Shown here: positions 19,661 to 28,409 of the stretch, in pieces | Position numbering within the stretch: the first letter of the stretch is position 1 | Layout of the letters: every line of letters starts with the position of its first letter | The notes under the pieces: model-generated | What the model saw: only the letters and a program-made list of their open reading frames with translations | Told to the model about the DNA's origin: nothing | Databases searched by the model: none | Position numbers and translations under genes: made by a program | From: Corynebacterium aurimucosum ATCC 700975 | GTDB lineage: Bacteria; Actinomycetota; Actinomycetes; Mycobacteriales; Mycobacteriaceae | NCBI RefSeq assembly: GCF_000022905.1 | Contig: NC_012590.1 | Coordinates: forward strand, 248,001-312,000 | DNA length: 64,000 bases | Reading direction: 5' to 3'

Positions 19661-19688
19661 AGGCCCGGGCAACGTTGCCCGGGCCTTT
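19661..19688 (+). terminator. Terminator after the SGNH hydrolase
   Basis: A perfect GGCCCGGGCAA/TTGCCCGGGCC hairpin followed by TTTCG, 20 bases after the stop codon. Confidence 0.85.
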
Positions 19689-19705
19689 CGCGTACCCTCG
19701 CGGAC

Positions 19706-20857
19706 ATGGCTGTTAATGAAAACCTAAATGAAAATAACTCCCAGAAAGGATCGGAGGTTGTCCGCGGCGTGATTGCGCGCGCCAAGGGCGAGCCCGTCGA
19801 GACCGTCAACATCGTCGTGCCCGCTCCGGGCGAGCACGATGTCGTGGTCAAGATTCAGGCCTGCGGCGTCTGCCACACCGACCTGGCTTATCGCGATGGC
19901 GATATCGAGGATGCCTTCCCCTTCCTGCTCGGGCATGAGGCGGCGGGCGTCGTCGAGCGCGTGGGCGATGCCGTCACCCACGTCGAGGTCGGTGATTTCG
20001 TGGTCCTGAACTGGCGTGCGGTGTGCGGCGAGTGCCGCGCTTGTAAGAAGGGTGAACCGAAGTACTGCTTCAACACCCACAACGCCTCCGCGAAGATGAC
20101 GCTTGCGGACGGGGATAAGGATGCCGGCACGGAGCTCACCCCGGCGCTCGGCATCGGTTCCTTCGCGGAGAAGACCCTGGTTCACGAAGGCCAGTGCACC
20201 AAGGTCAACCCGGAGGCAGATCCGGCCGCCGCGGGCCTGCTGGGCTGTGGCGTGATGGCCGGTTTGGGCGCTGCTGTTAATACCGCGGACGTCAAGCGCG
20301 GCGAGTCCGTCGCGGTCTTTGGCTGCGGTGGTGTCGGCATGGCGGCTATCGCCGGCGCGGTGTTGGCGGGTGCCTCCAAGGTCATCGCCGTGGACCTGGA
20401 CCCGGACAAGCTGGAGCTGGCCAAGAAGTTCGGTGCTACCCACACCGTTGCGGCGAAGGACAAGTCTGAGGACGAGGTCATCGAGGCAGTCCGCGAGCTC
20501 ACCGATGGCTTCGGCACCGACGTGGCCATCGATGCCGTGGGCATCCCGGTCACCACCCGCCAGGCCTTCTACTCCCGCGACCTGGCCGGCCGCATGGTCA
20601 TGGTGGGCGTGCCGAACCTCACCAGCCGCTTCGACATCCCGGCCATTGACTTCTTCGGCCGCGGCGGCTCACTCAAGTCCTCCTGGTACGGCGACTGCCT
20701 CCCGGAGCGTGACTTCCCCATGTACGTCGACCTCTCCCTGCAGGGCCGCTTCCCGCTGCAGGACTTCGTCACCGAGCGCATTGGTCTCGACGACGTGGAA
20801 GAGGCTTTCGCTACCATGAAGGCTGGCAAGGTACTCCGATCCGTAGTGGAGCTGTAA
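19706..20857 (+). CDS. S-(hydroxymethyl)mycothiol dehydrogenase
   Basis: A 383-residue zinc-dependent alcohol dehydrogenase. Catalytic zinc residues are in CGVCHTDL and LGHEAAG; structural-zinc cysteines in [15 protein letters not shown]; the NAD site is [13 protein letters not shown]. It oxidises the mycothiol adduct of formaldehyde. The next gene is a metallo-hydrolase starting immediately after the stop, the arrangement known for mycothiol-dependent formaldehyde detoxification in Corynebacterium, which supports the specific call. Confidence 0.92.
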   Translation: MAVNENLNENNSQKGSEVVRGVIARAKGEPVETVNIVVPAPGEHDVVVKIQACGVCHTDLAYRDGDIEDAFPFLLGHEAAGVVERVGDAVTHVEVGDFVVLNWRAVCGECRACKKGEPKYCFNTHNASAKMTLADGDKDAGTELTPALGIGSFAEKTLVHEGQCTKVNPEADPAAAGLLGCGVMAGLGAAVNTADVKRGESVAVFGCGGVGMAAIAGAVLAGASKVIAVDLDPDKLELAKKFGATHTVAAKDKSEDEVIEAVRELTDGFGTDVAIDAVGIPVTTRQAFYSRDLAGRMVMVGVPNLTSRFDIPAIDFFGRGGSLKSSWYGDCLPERDFPMYVDLSLQGRFPLQDFVTERIGLDDVEEAFATMKAGKVLRSVVEL

Positions 20858-21493
20858 ATGATCATTGAACAGTTTGTAACCTCAGGAAAGTTCCGCCTGG
20901 ATGGTGGTGAGTGGGACGTGGACAATAACGTCTACATCCTGGCCGCTGGTGGCGCGTCAAGCGATGCCGAGTGCTACATCATCGATCCTTCCCACGACGC
21001 CGAGCGCGTCATCGAAGAGGTGGGACAGCGCACGGTCAAAGGCGTTATTCTCACCCACGCGCATAACGACCACTGTGAGCTCGCACCCCAGGTGGCTGAG
21101 CACTTCGGTGTGTCCGTCTACCTGCACCCGGATGACCGCCCCCTGTGGGAGGAAACGCACGAGGACGCGACCTTCGTGCCGCTGGAGGATAACCAGCTCT
21201 TCACCGTGGGTGATAGCGATTTCGTGGTCTTCCACACGCCGGGTCACTCGCCGGGATGCGTGGTGCTCTACATTGCGGACGAGGCCACGCTTCTGTCGGG
21301 AGATACTCTCTTCAACGGCGGGCCGGGCGCTACTGGCCGCAAGTACTCCGACTTCGATGTCATCATCGAGTCCCTGCGCAACCGCGTGCTGAACCTCCCG
21401 CCGGAGACCCGCGTCCTGCCGGGCCACGGCGATGAGACCACCATTGGTGCGGAGGCGGCACGCATCGACGAGTACGTCGCGCGCGGCTACTAG
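20858..21493 (+). CDS. MBL-fold hydrolase (mycothiol pathway, glyoxalase II-like)
   Basis: A 211-residue metallo-beta-lactamase-fold protein. Zinc ligands: THAHNDH, the histidine in FHTPGHSPG, the aspartate in LSGDTLF and the late PGHGDET. It starts at the base after the dehydrogenase stop, so the two are translated together. Hydrolysis of a formyl- or acyl-mycothiol thioester is a reasonable inference from context. Confidence 0.88.
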   Translation: MIIEQFVTSGKFRLDGGEWDVDNNVYILAAGGASSDAECYIIDPSHDAERVIEEVGQRTVKGVILTHAHNDHCELAPQVAEHFGVSVYLHPDDRPLWEETHEDATFVPLEDNQLFTVGDSDFVVFHTPGHSPGCVVLYIADEATLLSGDTLFNGGPGATGRKYSDFDVIIESLRNRVLNLPPETRVLPGHGDETTIGAEAARIDEYVARGY

Positions 21494-21517
21494 CCCTTAA
21501 ACCTTGGCCTAGACCTT

Positions 21518-21540
21518 GGCCTAGAGCTAAGCTCTAGGCC
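21518..21540. terminator. Hairpin between convergent genes
   Basis: GGCCTAGAGC and GCTCTAGGCC pair perfectly across a TAA loop, between the MBL gene and the converging CcdA-like gene. Tandem CCTTGGCCTAGA repeats precede it. No T-run. Confidence 0.6.
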
Positions 21541-21543
21541 GCC

Positions 21544-22338
21544 CTAGGCCGGGGTTCGGGCGGCTTTCACGCCCACGGCCACTGTGGCTGCGAGTGAGAG
21601 CCCAAACCAGACCCACGCATCCGCCACGCCCGCGCTGAAGGCGCGGGCTTTTTCTTGCACTGCGAACTGCGCATCCGTGCTTAAGACCGCGGGCAAGGTT
21701 GCGGTGCCATAGCTGGCAATGAATAGCGCGCCGATGAGCACGAAAAACGCGCCGGACACAATGGACAAGGTGTTCGTGCGCACGGGGCCAAGAACCACCT
21801 CGCGCCCGCGCAGCCAGGACCACGAGCCCACATTGAGGCGCTCCCACAGCGCCGCCAGCACAAAGAGCGGTGCGGCCATGCCCGCGGCATACGCCACCAT
21901 GATGATCCCGCCGTAGAGCGCGCTGCCGGATGCCGCGGCCGTGGTAAGCACAGCACCCAAGAGCGGGCCCGCGCAAAAGCCCGCGAAGCCATAGACCGCG
22001 CCGAGCAGAAACACCTTGCCCCGTGCTTTACCGGACAGGGCATCCATACCGGGGATGCGGAAACCGCCGCCCAAGGCGGTAAAGATCCCTAGCGCGATGA
22101 TGATCCAGCCCGCCACCGTGATGACCTGGCCGCGGTATTGCGCGAGGATTGCAGCCAGTCCCATGCCGATGGGCACGAGCGTGGTGCACAGGCCTAAGAA
22201 AAAGACCAGGGTTTTCAGTAGCAGCTGGCGCTGCGATTCAAAAGCATAGGCAAAGAAGGCTGGCACCAACAGCGCTGAACAGGGGCTGATCAAGGTCAGT
22301 ACGCCGGCGATGGCGGCGCCAAAAATTCCGATACTCAC
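21544..22338 (-). CDS. CcdA/DsbD-type cytochrome c biogenesis membrane protein
   Basis: A 264-residue protein with about six membrane segments. It opens with AGVLTLISPCSALLVPAF, holding the conserved Pro-Cys of CcdA, and has a second cysteine in GFAGFCAGPLLGAV. CcdA proteins pass electrons from cytoplasmic thioredoxin to extracytoplasmic thiols. GTG at 22338 overlaps the stop of the upstream 30-residue peptide gene in a GTGA arrangement, which fixes the start; the frame runs on to 22404 without need. Confidence 0.85.
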   Translation of the reverse strand: MSIGIFGAAIAGVLTLISPCSALLVPAFFAYAFESQRQLLLKTLVFFLGLCTTLVPIGMGLAAILAQYRGQVITVAGWIIIALGIFTALGGGFRIPGMDALSGKARGKVFLLGAVYGFAGFCAGPLLGAVLTTAAASGSALYGGIIMVAYAAGMAAPLFVLAALWERLNVGSWSWLRGREVVLGPVRTNTLSIVSGAFFVLIGALFIASYGTATLPAVLSTDAQFAVQEKARAFSAGVADAWVWFGLSLAATVAVGVKAARTPA

Positions 22339-22427
22339 AGGCTCACCCCCACTGCATAACCGCCTAAGAATGCGGTCAAGATAACCAGTGCGATGAAGAC
22401 CCACACGATCAGCGGTGGTTTAGGCAT
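22335..22427 (-). CDS. 30-residue single-span membrane peptide between dsbA-like and ccdA-like genes
   Basis: ATG at 22427 begins a 30-residue product: MPKPP, then about 22 hydrophobic residues (LIVWVFIALVILTAFLGGYA), ending GVSL. Its ATG lies inside the last codons of the DsbA-like gene (ATGCCTAA) and its TGA overlaps the next GTG (GTGA). Both overlaps are typical of translational coupling, which is the main reason to believe it. Likely a small partner or assembly factor in the thiol-oxidation operon. It is too short for most gene finders. Confidence 0.7.
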   Translation of the reverse strand: MPKPPLIVWVFIALVILTAFLGGYAVGVSL

Positions 22428-23289
22428 TGGCCGCCTTTCCCAGCTGTTCCTGGATGATTTGCTCAAATACCTCGGGCGGCTGTGCGCCGCCGACGAACTG
22501 ATCCCCCACCACGAAGGCCGGGGTGCCCGTAATACCAATCTGGGAGGCATAGCTGGTGGCCTTCTCGATGACCTCGGTGTAGGTATCATCCGTGGCCTGC
22601 TGGCGGAACTTATCCAAGTCCGCAACGCCAGCCTTCTCGGCGAACTTCATGAAGTCCTCGATGCCGAATTCTGGGTGACCACTGATGTCCTTGCTAGCGG
22701 TGTAGAGCTCGTGCTTGAACTCCTGGAACTTGCCCTGTGCCGCGGCCGCGCGCCCGGCCTTGGCAGCCTCGACGGCGGCAGGGCCGTTAACGGGGAAGTC
22801 ATTCCACTCGATGCGCACCAGGCCCTTCTCCACGTACTTCTTGAGGAGGTCTGGCTCAGTGACGTTGGCGTGGCGGGAGCAGAACGGGCACTCGAAATCG
22901 GAAAACTCAGAGATAACCACCGGCGCGTCCACGGCGCCCACGGCGAAAGGATCGTTCTCCTTCTTGCGGTGCACCACCGTGATATCCCCGGACTTGGTGT
23001 CGCCGCCGGGGCCGAACATCATCGGGTCACCCTTCCCATCGGAGAACTTCGTGCCGGGCGTGGCCTTGTCAGCATCCTTCGCCAGGTCTTCGGTAGGCGC
23101 CGTGCTCGTCGCCGTCTCCTGCGCTGCGGGAGTGCTTTCCTTGCCAGAAGAATTGCGCTCCGCCAGCAGGAAGCCAATGATGATGGCCAAAATTACAACG
23201 ATCACCAACAATCCCCATGCCACGGGGCTGATGGCGGAAAGCGCTGACTTCTTCGGATCACTGGTGGGGCGAGAGGATGAACTAGGCAT
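22420..23289 (-). CDS. Membrane-anchored DsbA-like thiol:disulfide oxidoreductase
   Basis: A 289-residue protein: cytoplasmic N-terminus, one membrane helix (about residues 23-43), a Thr/Ala-rich linker, then a thioredoxin-fold domain of the Thioredoxin_4/DsbA type. The active site is CPFC in FSDFECPFCSRHA and the cis-proline loop is TGTPAFVVG. It acts outside the membrane on exported proteins. First gene of a three-gene operon with the small peptide and the CcdA-like protein. Confidence 0.9.
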   Translation of the reverse strand: MPSSSSRPTSDPKKSALSAISPVAWGLLVIVVILAIIIGFLLAERNSSGKESTPAAQETATSTAPTEDLAKDADKATPGTKFSDGKGDPMMFGPGGDTKSGDITVVHRKKENDPFAVGAVDAPVVISEFSDFECPFCSRHANVTEPDLLKKYVEKGLVRIEWNDFPVNGPAAVEAAKAGRAAAAQGKFQEFKHELYTASKDISGHPEFGIEDFMKFAEKAGVADLDKFRQQATDDTYTEVIEKATSYASQIGITGTPAFVVGDQFVGGAQPPEVFEQIIQEQLGKAANA

Positions 23290-23394
23290 GCGATTACCTT
23301 AACGCGTTTAGGCTCGTTTGGGTGATTGCGGCTCCTGACACTGGGCCGGTTAAGTGCGGCCTGAAACTGGGTGGGGAGGCTTAAGCACGTACGG

Positions 23395-23448
23395 ATCGAT
23401 CAAATAAGGCCTCAGAGCCCGTTGGTATTCGGTCCTTATTTGATCGAT
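23395..23448. terminator. AT-rich perfect inverted repeat between rmlA and the DsbA-like gene
   Basis: ATCGATCAAATAAGG (23395-23409) and its exact complement (23434-23448) are separated by 24 bases. It starts 13 bases after the rmlA stop on the minus strand. Probably the terminator of the rml operon, although an operator function for the dsbA operon downstream is possible. Confidence 0.6.
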
Positions 23449-23461
23449 ATGTACCTCGGTC

Positions 23462-24328
23462 TCAGCTCTCTTGCGCAGCGGCGAGAAGATAACGGCCATA
23501 GCCGGACTTCAGGAGGGGTTTGGCCAGCTCGGTGAGTGCCGCGGCATCGATGAAGCCCTCCTCGAAGGCAGCCACCTCCGGCGAACCGATGACGGTGCCG
23601 GTGCGCTTCTGCATTACCTCCACGTAGGCCGAGGCCTCACTCATGGAGTCCACCGTGCCGGTATCCAACCAGACGTCACCGCGCTGCATGCGCTTGACAC
23701 GCAGCTGCCCGCGGCGCAGGTATTCCTCGTTGACGGCGGTGATCTCTAACTCCCCGCGTGCGCTGGGCGTGATGGATTTGGCAATCTCCACCACGGAATT
23801 GTCATAGAAATACAAGCCCACCACAGCGTGGTTGGATTTGGGCGCGGTGGGTTTTTCTTCGATGGACAGGGCTTGGCCGGAGTCATCAAAGTCCACGACA
23901 CCATAGCGCTGCGGATCGGAAACCTCGTAGGCGAAGATGATGCCGCCGCCTGGGTGGCTGCACTCATTCAGTGCCGTGGAGAAGCCGTGGCCATCAAAGA
24001 TGTTGTCACCCAGGACAAGGGCCACGTCATCCTCAGAGATGAAGTCTTCCGCGATGAGGAAGGCCTGGGCTAAGCCTTCGGGCCGGGGTTGGACCGCATA
24101 GTGCAGCATGAGGCCGAGCTGGGAACCGTCGCCAAGCAGGCGCTGGAAGGCGGCCTGGTCTTCTGGAGTAGTGATGATGAGGATCTCGCGGATGCCGGCC
24201 TGGATCAGGGTGGTCAGGGGATAGTAGACCATCGGCTTGTCATAGATGGGCATGAGCTGCTTCGAGATGCCCTTGGTGATGGGGTAGAGGCGGGTTCCAG
24301 AACCGCCTGCGAGAATGATGCCCTTCAT
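23462..24328 (-). CDS. rmlA: Glucose-1-phosphate thymidylyltransferase
   Basis: A 288-residue nucleotidyltransferase making dTDP-glucose. It begins [18 protein letters not shown], has [29 protein letters not shown] and [22 protein letters not shown], all RmlA signatures. The frame is open further upstream, but ATG 24328 gives the canonical start. It is the last rml gene and is separated from rmlCD by a 1.6-kb inserted unit. Confidence 0.95.
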   Translation of the reverse strand: MKGIILAGGSGTRLYPITKGISKQLMPIYDKPMVYYPLTTLIQAGIREILIITTPEDQAAFQRLLGDGSQLGLMLHYAVQPRPEGLAQAFLIAEDFISEDDVALVLGDNIFDGHGFSTALNECSHPGGGIIFAYEVSDPQRYGVVDFDDSGQALSIEEKPTAPKSNHAVVGLYFYDNSVVEIAKSITPSARGELEITAVNEEYLRRGQLRVKRMQRGDVWLDTGTVDSMSEASAYVEVMQKRTGTVIGSPEVAAFEEGFIDAAALTELAKPLLKSGYGRYLLAAAQES

Positions 24329-24385
24329 GAGCTTTAAGCTTAACGGAGGGGTCTCGCGCCGGGGTGCGGCGGCACGGGCTGGCGA

Positions 24386-24451
24386 GCATAACACTTAACT
24401 TCCCACATAACATAACACGTGGGAAGTTAAGTGTTATGTTGAGTGTTATGC
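24386..24451 (-). repeat. 66-bp terminal inverted repeat, left copy
   Basis: Begins GCATAACACTTAACTTCCCA. It contains a perfect 19-bp internal dyad: 24388-24406 pairs with 24419-24437 across 12 bases. Its complement begins with the 13-base near-repeat GCATAACACTCAA / ACATAACACTTAA. It ends two bases from the stop codon of the cassette gene. Confidence 0.9.
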
Positions 24452-24452
24452 T

Positions 24453-25886
24453 CTATTTGCGCAGCCTGTAGCGCTGTTTAGGGCTGCGTCCGGGTTCAGT
24501 CTTTTCGGCGATGTTATCGCGGATGAGTTCATTTAGTGCTTTCTGGACCGCTGTCCGGCTGAGCTTTGTAGCCTCAACTAATTCGGTTGTCGATACGGAC
24601 GGGCTGCCGTGGAGCAGGTGTTCCACATGGTCACGTGCGGTGCCATAGCGTTCCTGGGTGGCTACCCTGCGGCGGTGGAAGATGATGGTAAAGCTGTCGA
24701 GCCGGTTGATAATTTCCGGTTTGGGCATGAGTGCGTCTGCTAAGGCCTGATGGATGGTGGCGATGCCTGTACCGCGGTTCTCTGCGGCGACTCCGCCTTC
24801 TGGCAGGGGAATGTCCTCTAGGAACGTCGCAAGGCGCTGATTGCGGGTAGAGCTGACGCCGGCTTCTCCAAGATTTCGGAGCGTAACCCCGCCATATAGG
24901 CCTCCCGGATTGGTGATTTCCAAGCGGTCAACGAACATGTTGATTTGCACCTGACTGCCGCGAGCAGTCGGGGAGTAGTCACGGTGCATGAGCGCATTGA
25001 CTAATGCTTCACGGACAGCGACCAGTGGATAATCCGGAAGTGCGGTCCGGGACTTGTCGCCGATAAAGCCAGCGGTGCGCATGTTCTTCTTTACAATATC
25101 GATGCCTTCGCTCACCAGCTCCGGAATCGTACCGTGAAGTGTGGCGCTGTCGAGGAGGCGGATGCCCGTGGTGACATCACCTTTCGACGTTCCGGGAAAG
25201 AGTGCGAAGGTAACCGTTAATCGGGGGAAAAACTCCTGCGGGTAGTCTCCCATGACAAGAAGTGAGGCCAGCGTGGGGTGGCCGTCCTTGAGAATTCGCA
25301 GGCGCTTGAGGGCTGTGTCCTGTCCATTCGCAAAAGTCTTGGGGCGGCGCTCTTTCTGCACTTGGAGGAAGCCGTCAAGAGCGGCACCCTCGATGTCCTC
25401 CAGCGTGGCATCTGGGATGGCATCTTCATCCCAGGTCGGTTGCGTGTGCTCTTCAACGAGTCGATTTACTTCGTACTGGGACAGGCGCGTATCACCATCG
25501 CCGGTGCGAATATAGCTGCCTTTGTACAGCCCCCTTTCGGCCACATAGCAGGGCTTATCGCGCGCGGGAAGCTCGTCGATCTCTGCGACGAGTATGTTAC
25601 TGCTTTCAAATTCGATGATGTCGATTCGCGGGCGGACCGGCGGGATGAGCTGTTGGCAGCGAGTTTCCAATTGGTCTTGGGCGGTGGAGGCAGAGAACTT
25701 CTTAACTGGGGTGAAGCCGTCCTGCTCTGAAAGGCCGATGATGAGCGTCCCGCCGTCCCCGTTTGCGAAGGCACTGAGCGTAGAAAGTACTTCCTTGCTG
25801 ACGGATGATTTGACCTCTACGGATTGTTTATCGCTTCCAATGACGCGGAGTTGTGCGATGAGTTCGGAGAGTGTTGTAGGGGTCAT
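24453..25886 (-). CDS. Schlafen AlbA_2-domain ATP-binding protein with C-terminal winged helix
   Basis: A 477-residue protein. The N-terminal AlbA_2 domain (about 1-140) shows SVEVKSSVSK, then FANGDGGTLIIGL and SYIRTGDGDTRLS. A GHKL-like segment (about 285-400: REALVNALMHRDYS, ITNPGGLYGG, NRGTGIATI) follows, as in HATPase_c_4 proteins. The C-terminus (about 415-477) is a winged helix (STTELVEATKLSRTAVQKALNELIRDN). The start ATG has GAGGGAAAGG upstream. The family is treated as transcriptional regulators or defence factors. Binding of its winged helix to the flanking palindromes is a guess worth testing. Confidence 0.85.
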   Translation of the reverse strand: MTPTTLSELIAQLRVIGSDKQSVEVKSSVSKEVLSTLSAFANGDGGTLIIGLSEQDGFTPVKKFSASTAQDQLETRCQQLIPPVRPRIDIIEFESSNILVAEIDELPARDKPCYVAERGLYKGSYIRTGDGDTRLSQYEVNRLVEEHTQPTWDEDAIPDATLEDIEGAALDGFLQVQKERRPKTFANGQDTALKRLRILKDGHPTLASLLVMGDYPQEFFPRLTVTFALFPGTSKGDVTTGIRLLDSATLHGTIPELVSEGIDIVKKNMRTAGFIGDKSRTALPDYPLVAVREALVNALMHRDYSPTARGSQVQINMFVDRLEITNPGGLYGGVTLRNLGEAGVSSTRNQRLATFLEDIPLPEGGVAAENRGTGIATIHQALADALMPKPEIINRLDSFTIIFHRRRVATQERYGTARDHVEHLLHGSPSVSTTELVEATKLSRTAVQKALNELIRDNIAEKTEPGRSPKQRYRLRK

Positions 25887-25914
25887 GAGCAGGCCTTTCC
25901 CTCGGTGTGCCCCA

Positions 25915-25980
25915 GCATAACACTCAACATACCACTTAACTTCCCAGGTGTTATGTTATGTGGGAAGTTAAGTGTTATGC
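25915..25980 (+). repeat. 66-bp terminal inverted repeat, right copy
   Basis: Begins GCATAACACTCAACATACCA and matches the reverse complement of the left copy at 64 of 66 bases (differences at 25932 and 25947). A 14-bp internal dyad is formed by CACTTAACTTCCCA and TGGGAAGTTAAGTG. Any promoter of the cassette gene must lie in or next to it; TATGCT on the minus strand is a possible -10. Its outer end contains the TAA of rmlCD at 25975-25977. Confidence 0.9.
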
Positions 25981-27339
25981 CGGGTAAAGCGCCAGGTAAA
26001 GCGCCAAAGCGGCCCGCCAATTCATCGGCTTAAAGCCGGTGGCTTCAATCTTGGACAGGTCGAAGGTGGACTCCTTCGGGCGGGGAGCTTCGGGCCCGGC
26101 AATCTCGCGGTACTGCTCAGTGCTGACCGGCGTGACATCCGCGGGGTCCTGGCCCACGCCGGTGAAGACGGCCATGGCGATCTCATCGCGGCCCACCACA
26201 TCACCGGAGTTGGAGATGTTGTATACGCCGTACTCGGCTTCGGTCTTGAGTAGGTGGATGATGCCCTTCGCTAGGTCCTCGGCGAAGGTGGGGCGCCCGC
26301 GCTGATCATGGATGACGGAGGGCTTGACGCCCTTATTCGCCAGCGAGCGCATCGTGGCCATGAAGTTGGCACCATCGCCGAAGACCCACGAGGTGCGGAT
26401 GACATAGTGGCGCGGGGCGGTCTGCGCGGCGGTATCGCCTGCGGCTTTTGACGCCCCATAGGCCGAGAGCGGGGAGGGCAGCTCATCTTCGGAGTGGACC
26501 TCTTCAGTGCCGTCGAAGATGTAATCGCTGGAGACGTGTACCAAGGTCAGGTTATTCTCCGCCGCAATGCGCGCGAGCTTCGCCGGGGCGGAAGCGTTGA
26601 CCGCCCAGGCCGCGGCGCGATTGTCCTCCGCGCCGTTGACATCGTTATAGGCCGCGCAGTTGATGATGGCGGAGTACTGCTTCCATGGGCGGGCAGGCGG
26701 GTTGGTGATATCGAAATCCTCGTGCCCACAGAACTCCACCGCGCCCAGACCAGCGGAAGGCAGGAACTTCTTTAAAGCGCGGCCCAGCTGCCCGTTGGCC
26801 CCGGTGACCAGGATGCGGTGAGGGGGCATGGGGGAGACGTCGGCAAGCGCGGGGTGCTCCTTGTCCTTATCGGAGATTTCCGTCGGTTCCAGCGGCCAGT
26901 CCACCATGCCCAGGTTGACGCAGGTGTACTCCGCATCCGGGGACCAGTGGTCATTGACCAGGTAGGAGTAGGCACAAGCCTCCAGCGCCTGGAAGCCGTT
27001 GGCCACGCCACGCGGGACGAAAACCGCCACGTCCTCGCGCAGCTCGTGCGTCACCAGCTGACCAAACGTGGCAGAGCCCTCACGCAAATCGCACCACGCG
27101 CCGAAGGCCCGGCCGGAGGCCACGGAGACCAGCTTGTCCCAGGGCTCCGCGTGCAGACCGCGCGTAACACCCTTCTCCGCATTGAAGGAGACATTGTTCT
27201 GCACCGGCTGGAAGTCCGGCAATCCTGCCGCCACCATCTTCTCGCGCTGCCAGTTCTCCTTGAACCAGCCGCGGTTATCGCCGTGGACGTCGAGCTCCAC
27301 AATGAGCAGGCCCTCGATGGCCGTTGACTGCACCTTCAT
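25975..27339 (-). CDS. rmlCD: Fused dTDP-4-dehydrorhamnose 3,5-epimerase and reductase
   Basis: A 454-residue bifunctional protein. The RmlC cupin part (about 1-175) has FKENWQREK, TRGLHAEPWDK and VFVPRGVANGFQAL. The RmlD part starts at RILVTGANGQLGRALKKF and has VHVSSDYIFDGTE, the YGASKAAGD catalytic Tyr-Lys pair and RTSWVFGDGANF. Together they carry out the last two steps to dTDP-rhamnose, the sugar linking arabinogalactan to peptidoglycan. The RmlC-RmlD fusion is known in Corynebacterium. The last codon and stop lie inside the 66-bp repeat. Confidence 0.94.
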   Translation of the reverse strand: MKVQSTAIEGLLIVELDVHGDNRGWFKENWQREKMVAAGLPDFQPVQNNVSFNAEKGVTRGLHAEPWDKLVSVASGRAFGAWCDLREGSATFGQLVTHELREDVAVFVPRGVANGFQALEACAYSYLVNDHWSPDAEYTCVNLGMVDWPLEPTEISDKDKEHPALADVSPMPPHRILVTGANGQLGRALKKFLPSAGLGAVEFCGHEDFDITNPPARPWKQYSAIINCAAYNDVNGAEDNRAAAWAVNASAPAKLARIAAENNLTLVHVSSDYIFDGTEEVHSEDELPSPLSAYGASKAAGDTAAQTAPRHYVIRTSWVFGDGANFMATMRSLANKGVKPSVIHDQRGRPTFAEDLAKGIIHLLKTEAEYGVYNISNSGDVVGRDEIAMAVFTGVGQDPADVTPVSTEQYREIAGPEAPRPKESTFDLSKIEATGFKPMNWRAALALYLALYPA

Positions 27340-27345
27340 GGCTAT

Positions 27346-28377
<1,032 letters not shown>

Positions 28378-28409
28378 TCACGGGACTGCCGAGATTATGC
28401 GGCCGATAC

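Larger units (their letters stand above)
24386..25980 (-). mobile_element. Inverted-repeat-bounded single-gene cassette inserted in the rml operon
   Basis: The unit is 1595 bp: a 66-bp repeat, one gene of 1434 bp, and the same 66-bp repeat inverted. The two ends match at 64 of 66 positions. It carries no transposase or recombinase. It interrupts rmlB-rmlCD-rmlA, an operon otherwise in usual order, and its right end supplies the rmlCD stop codon. No target duplication is visible. Mobility is inferred from repeat structure and position. Confidence 0.6.

Noticed and set aside
24375..25990. Target-site duplication at the ends of the AlbA_2 cassette
   Set aside because: Flanks (GGCGA on the left, CGGGT on the right) do not match, so no duplication is claimed.
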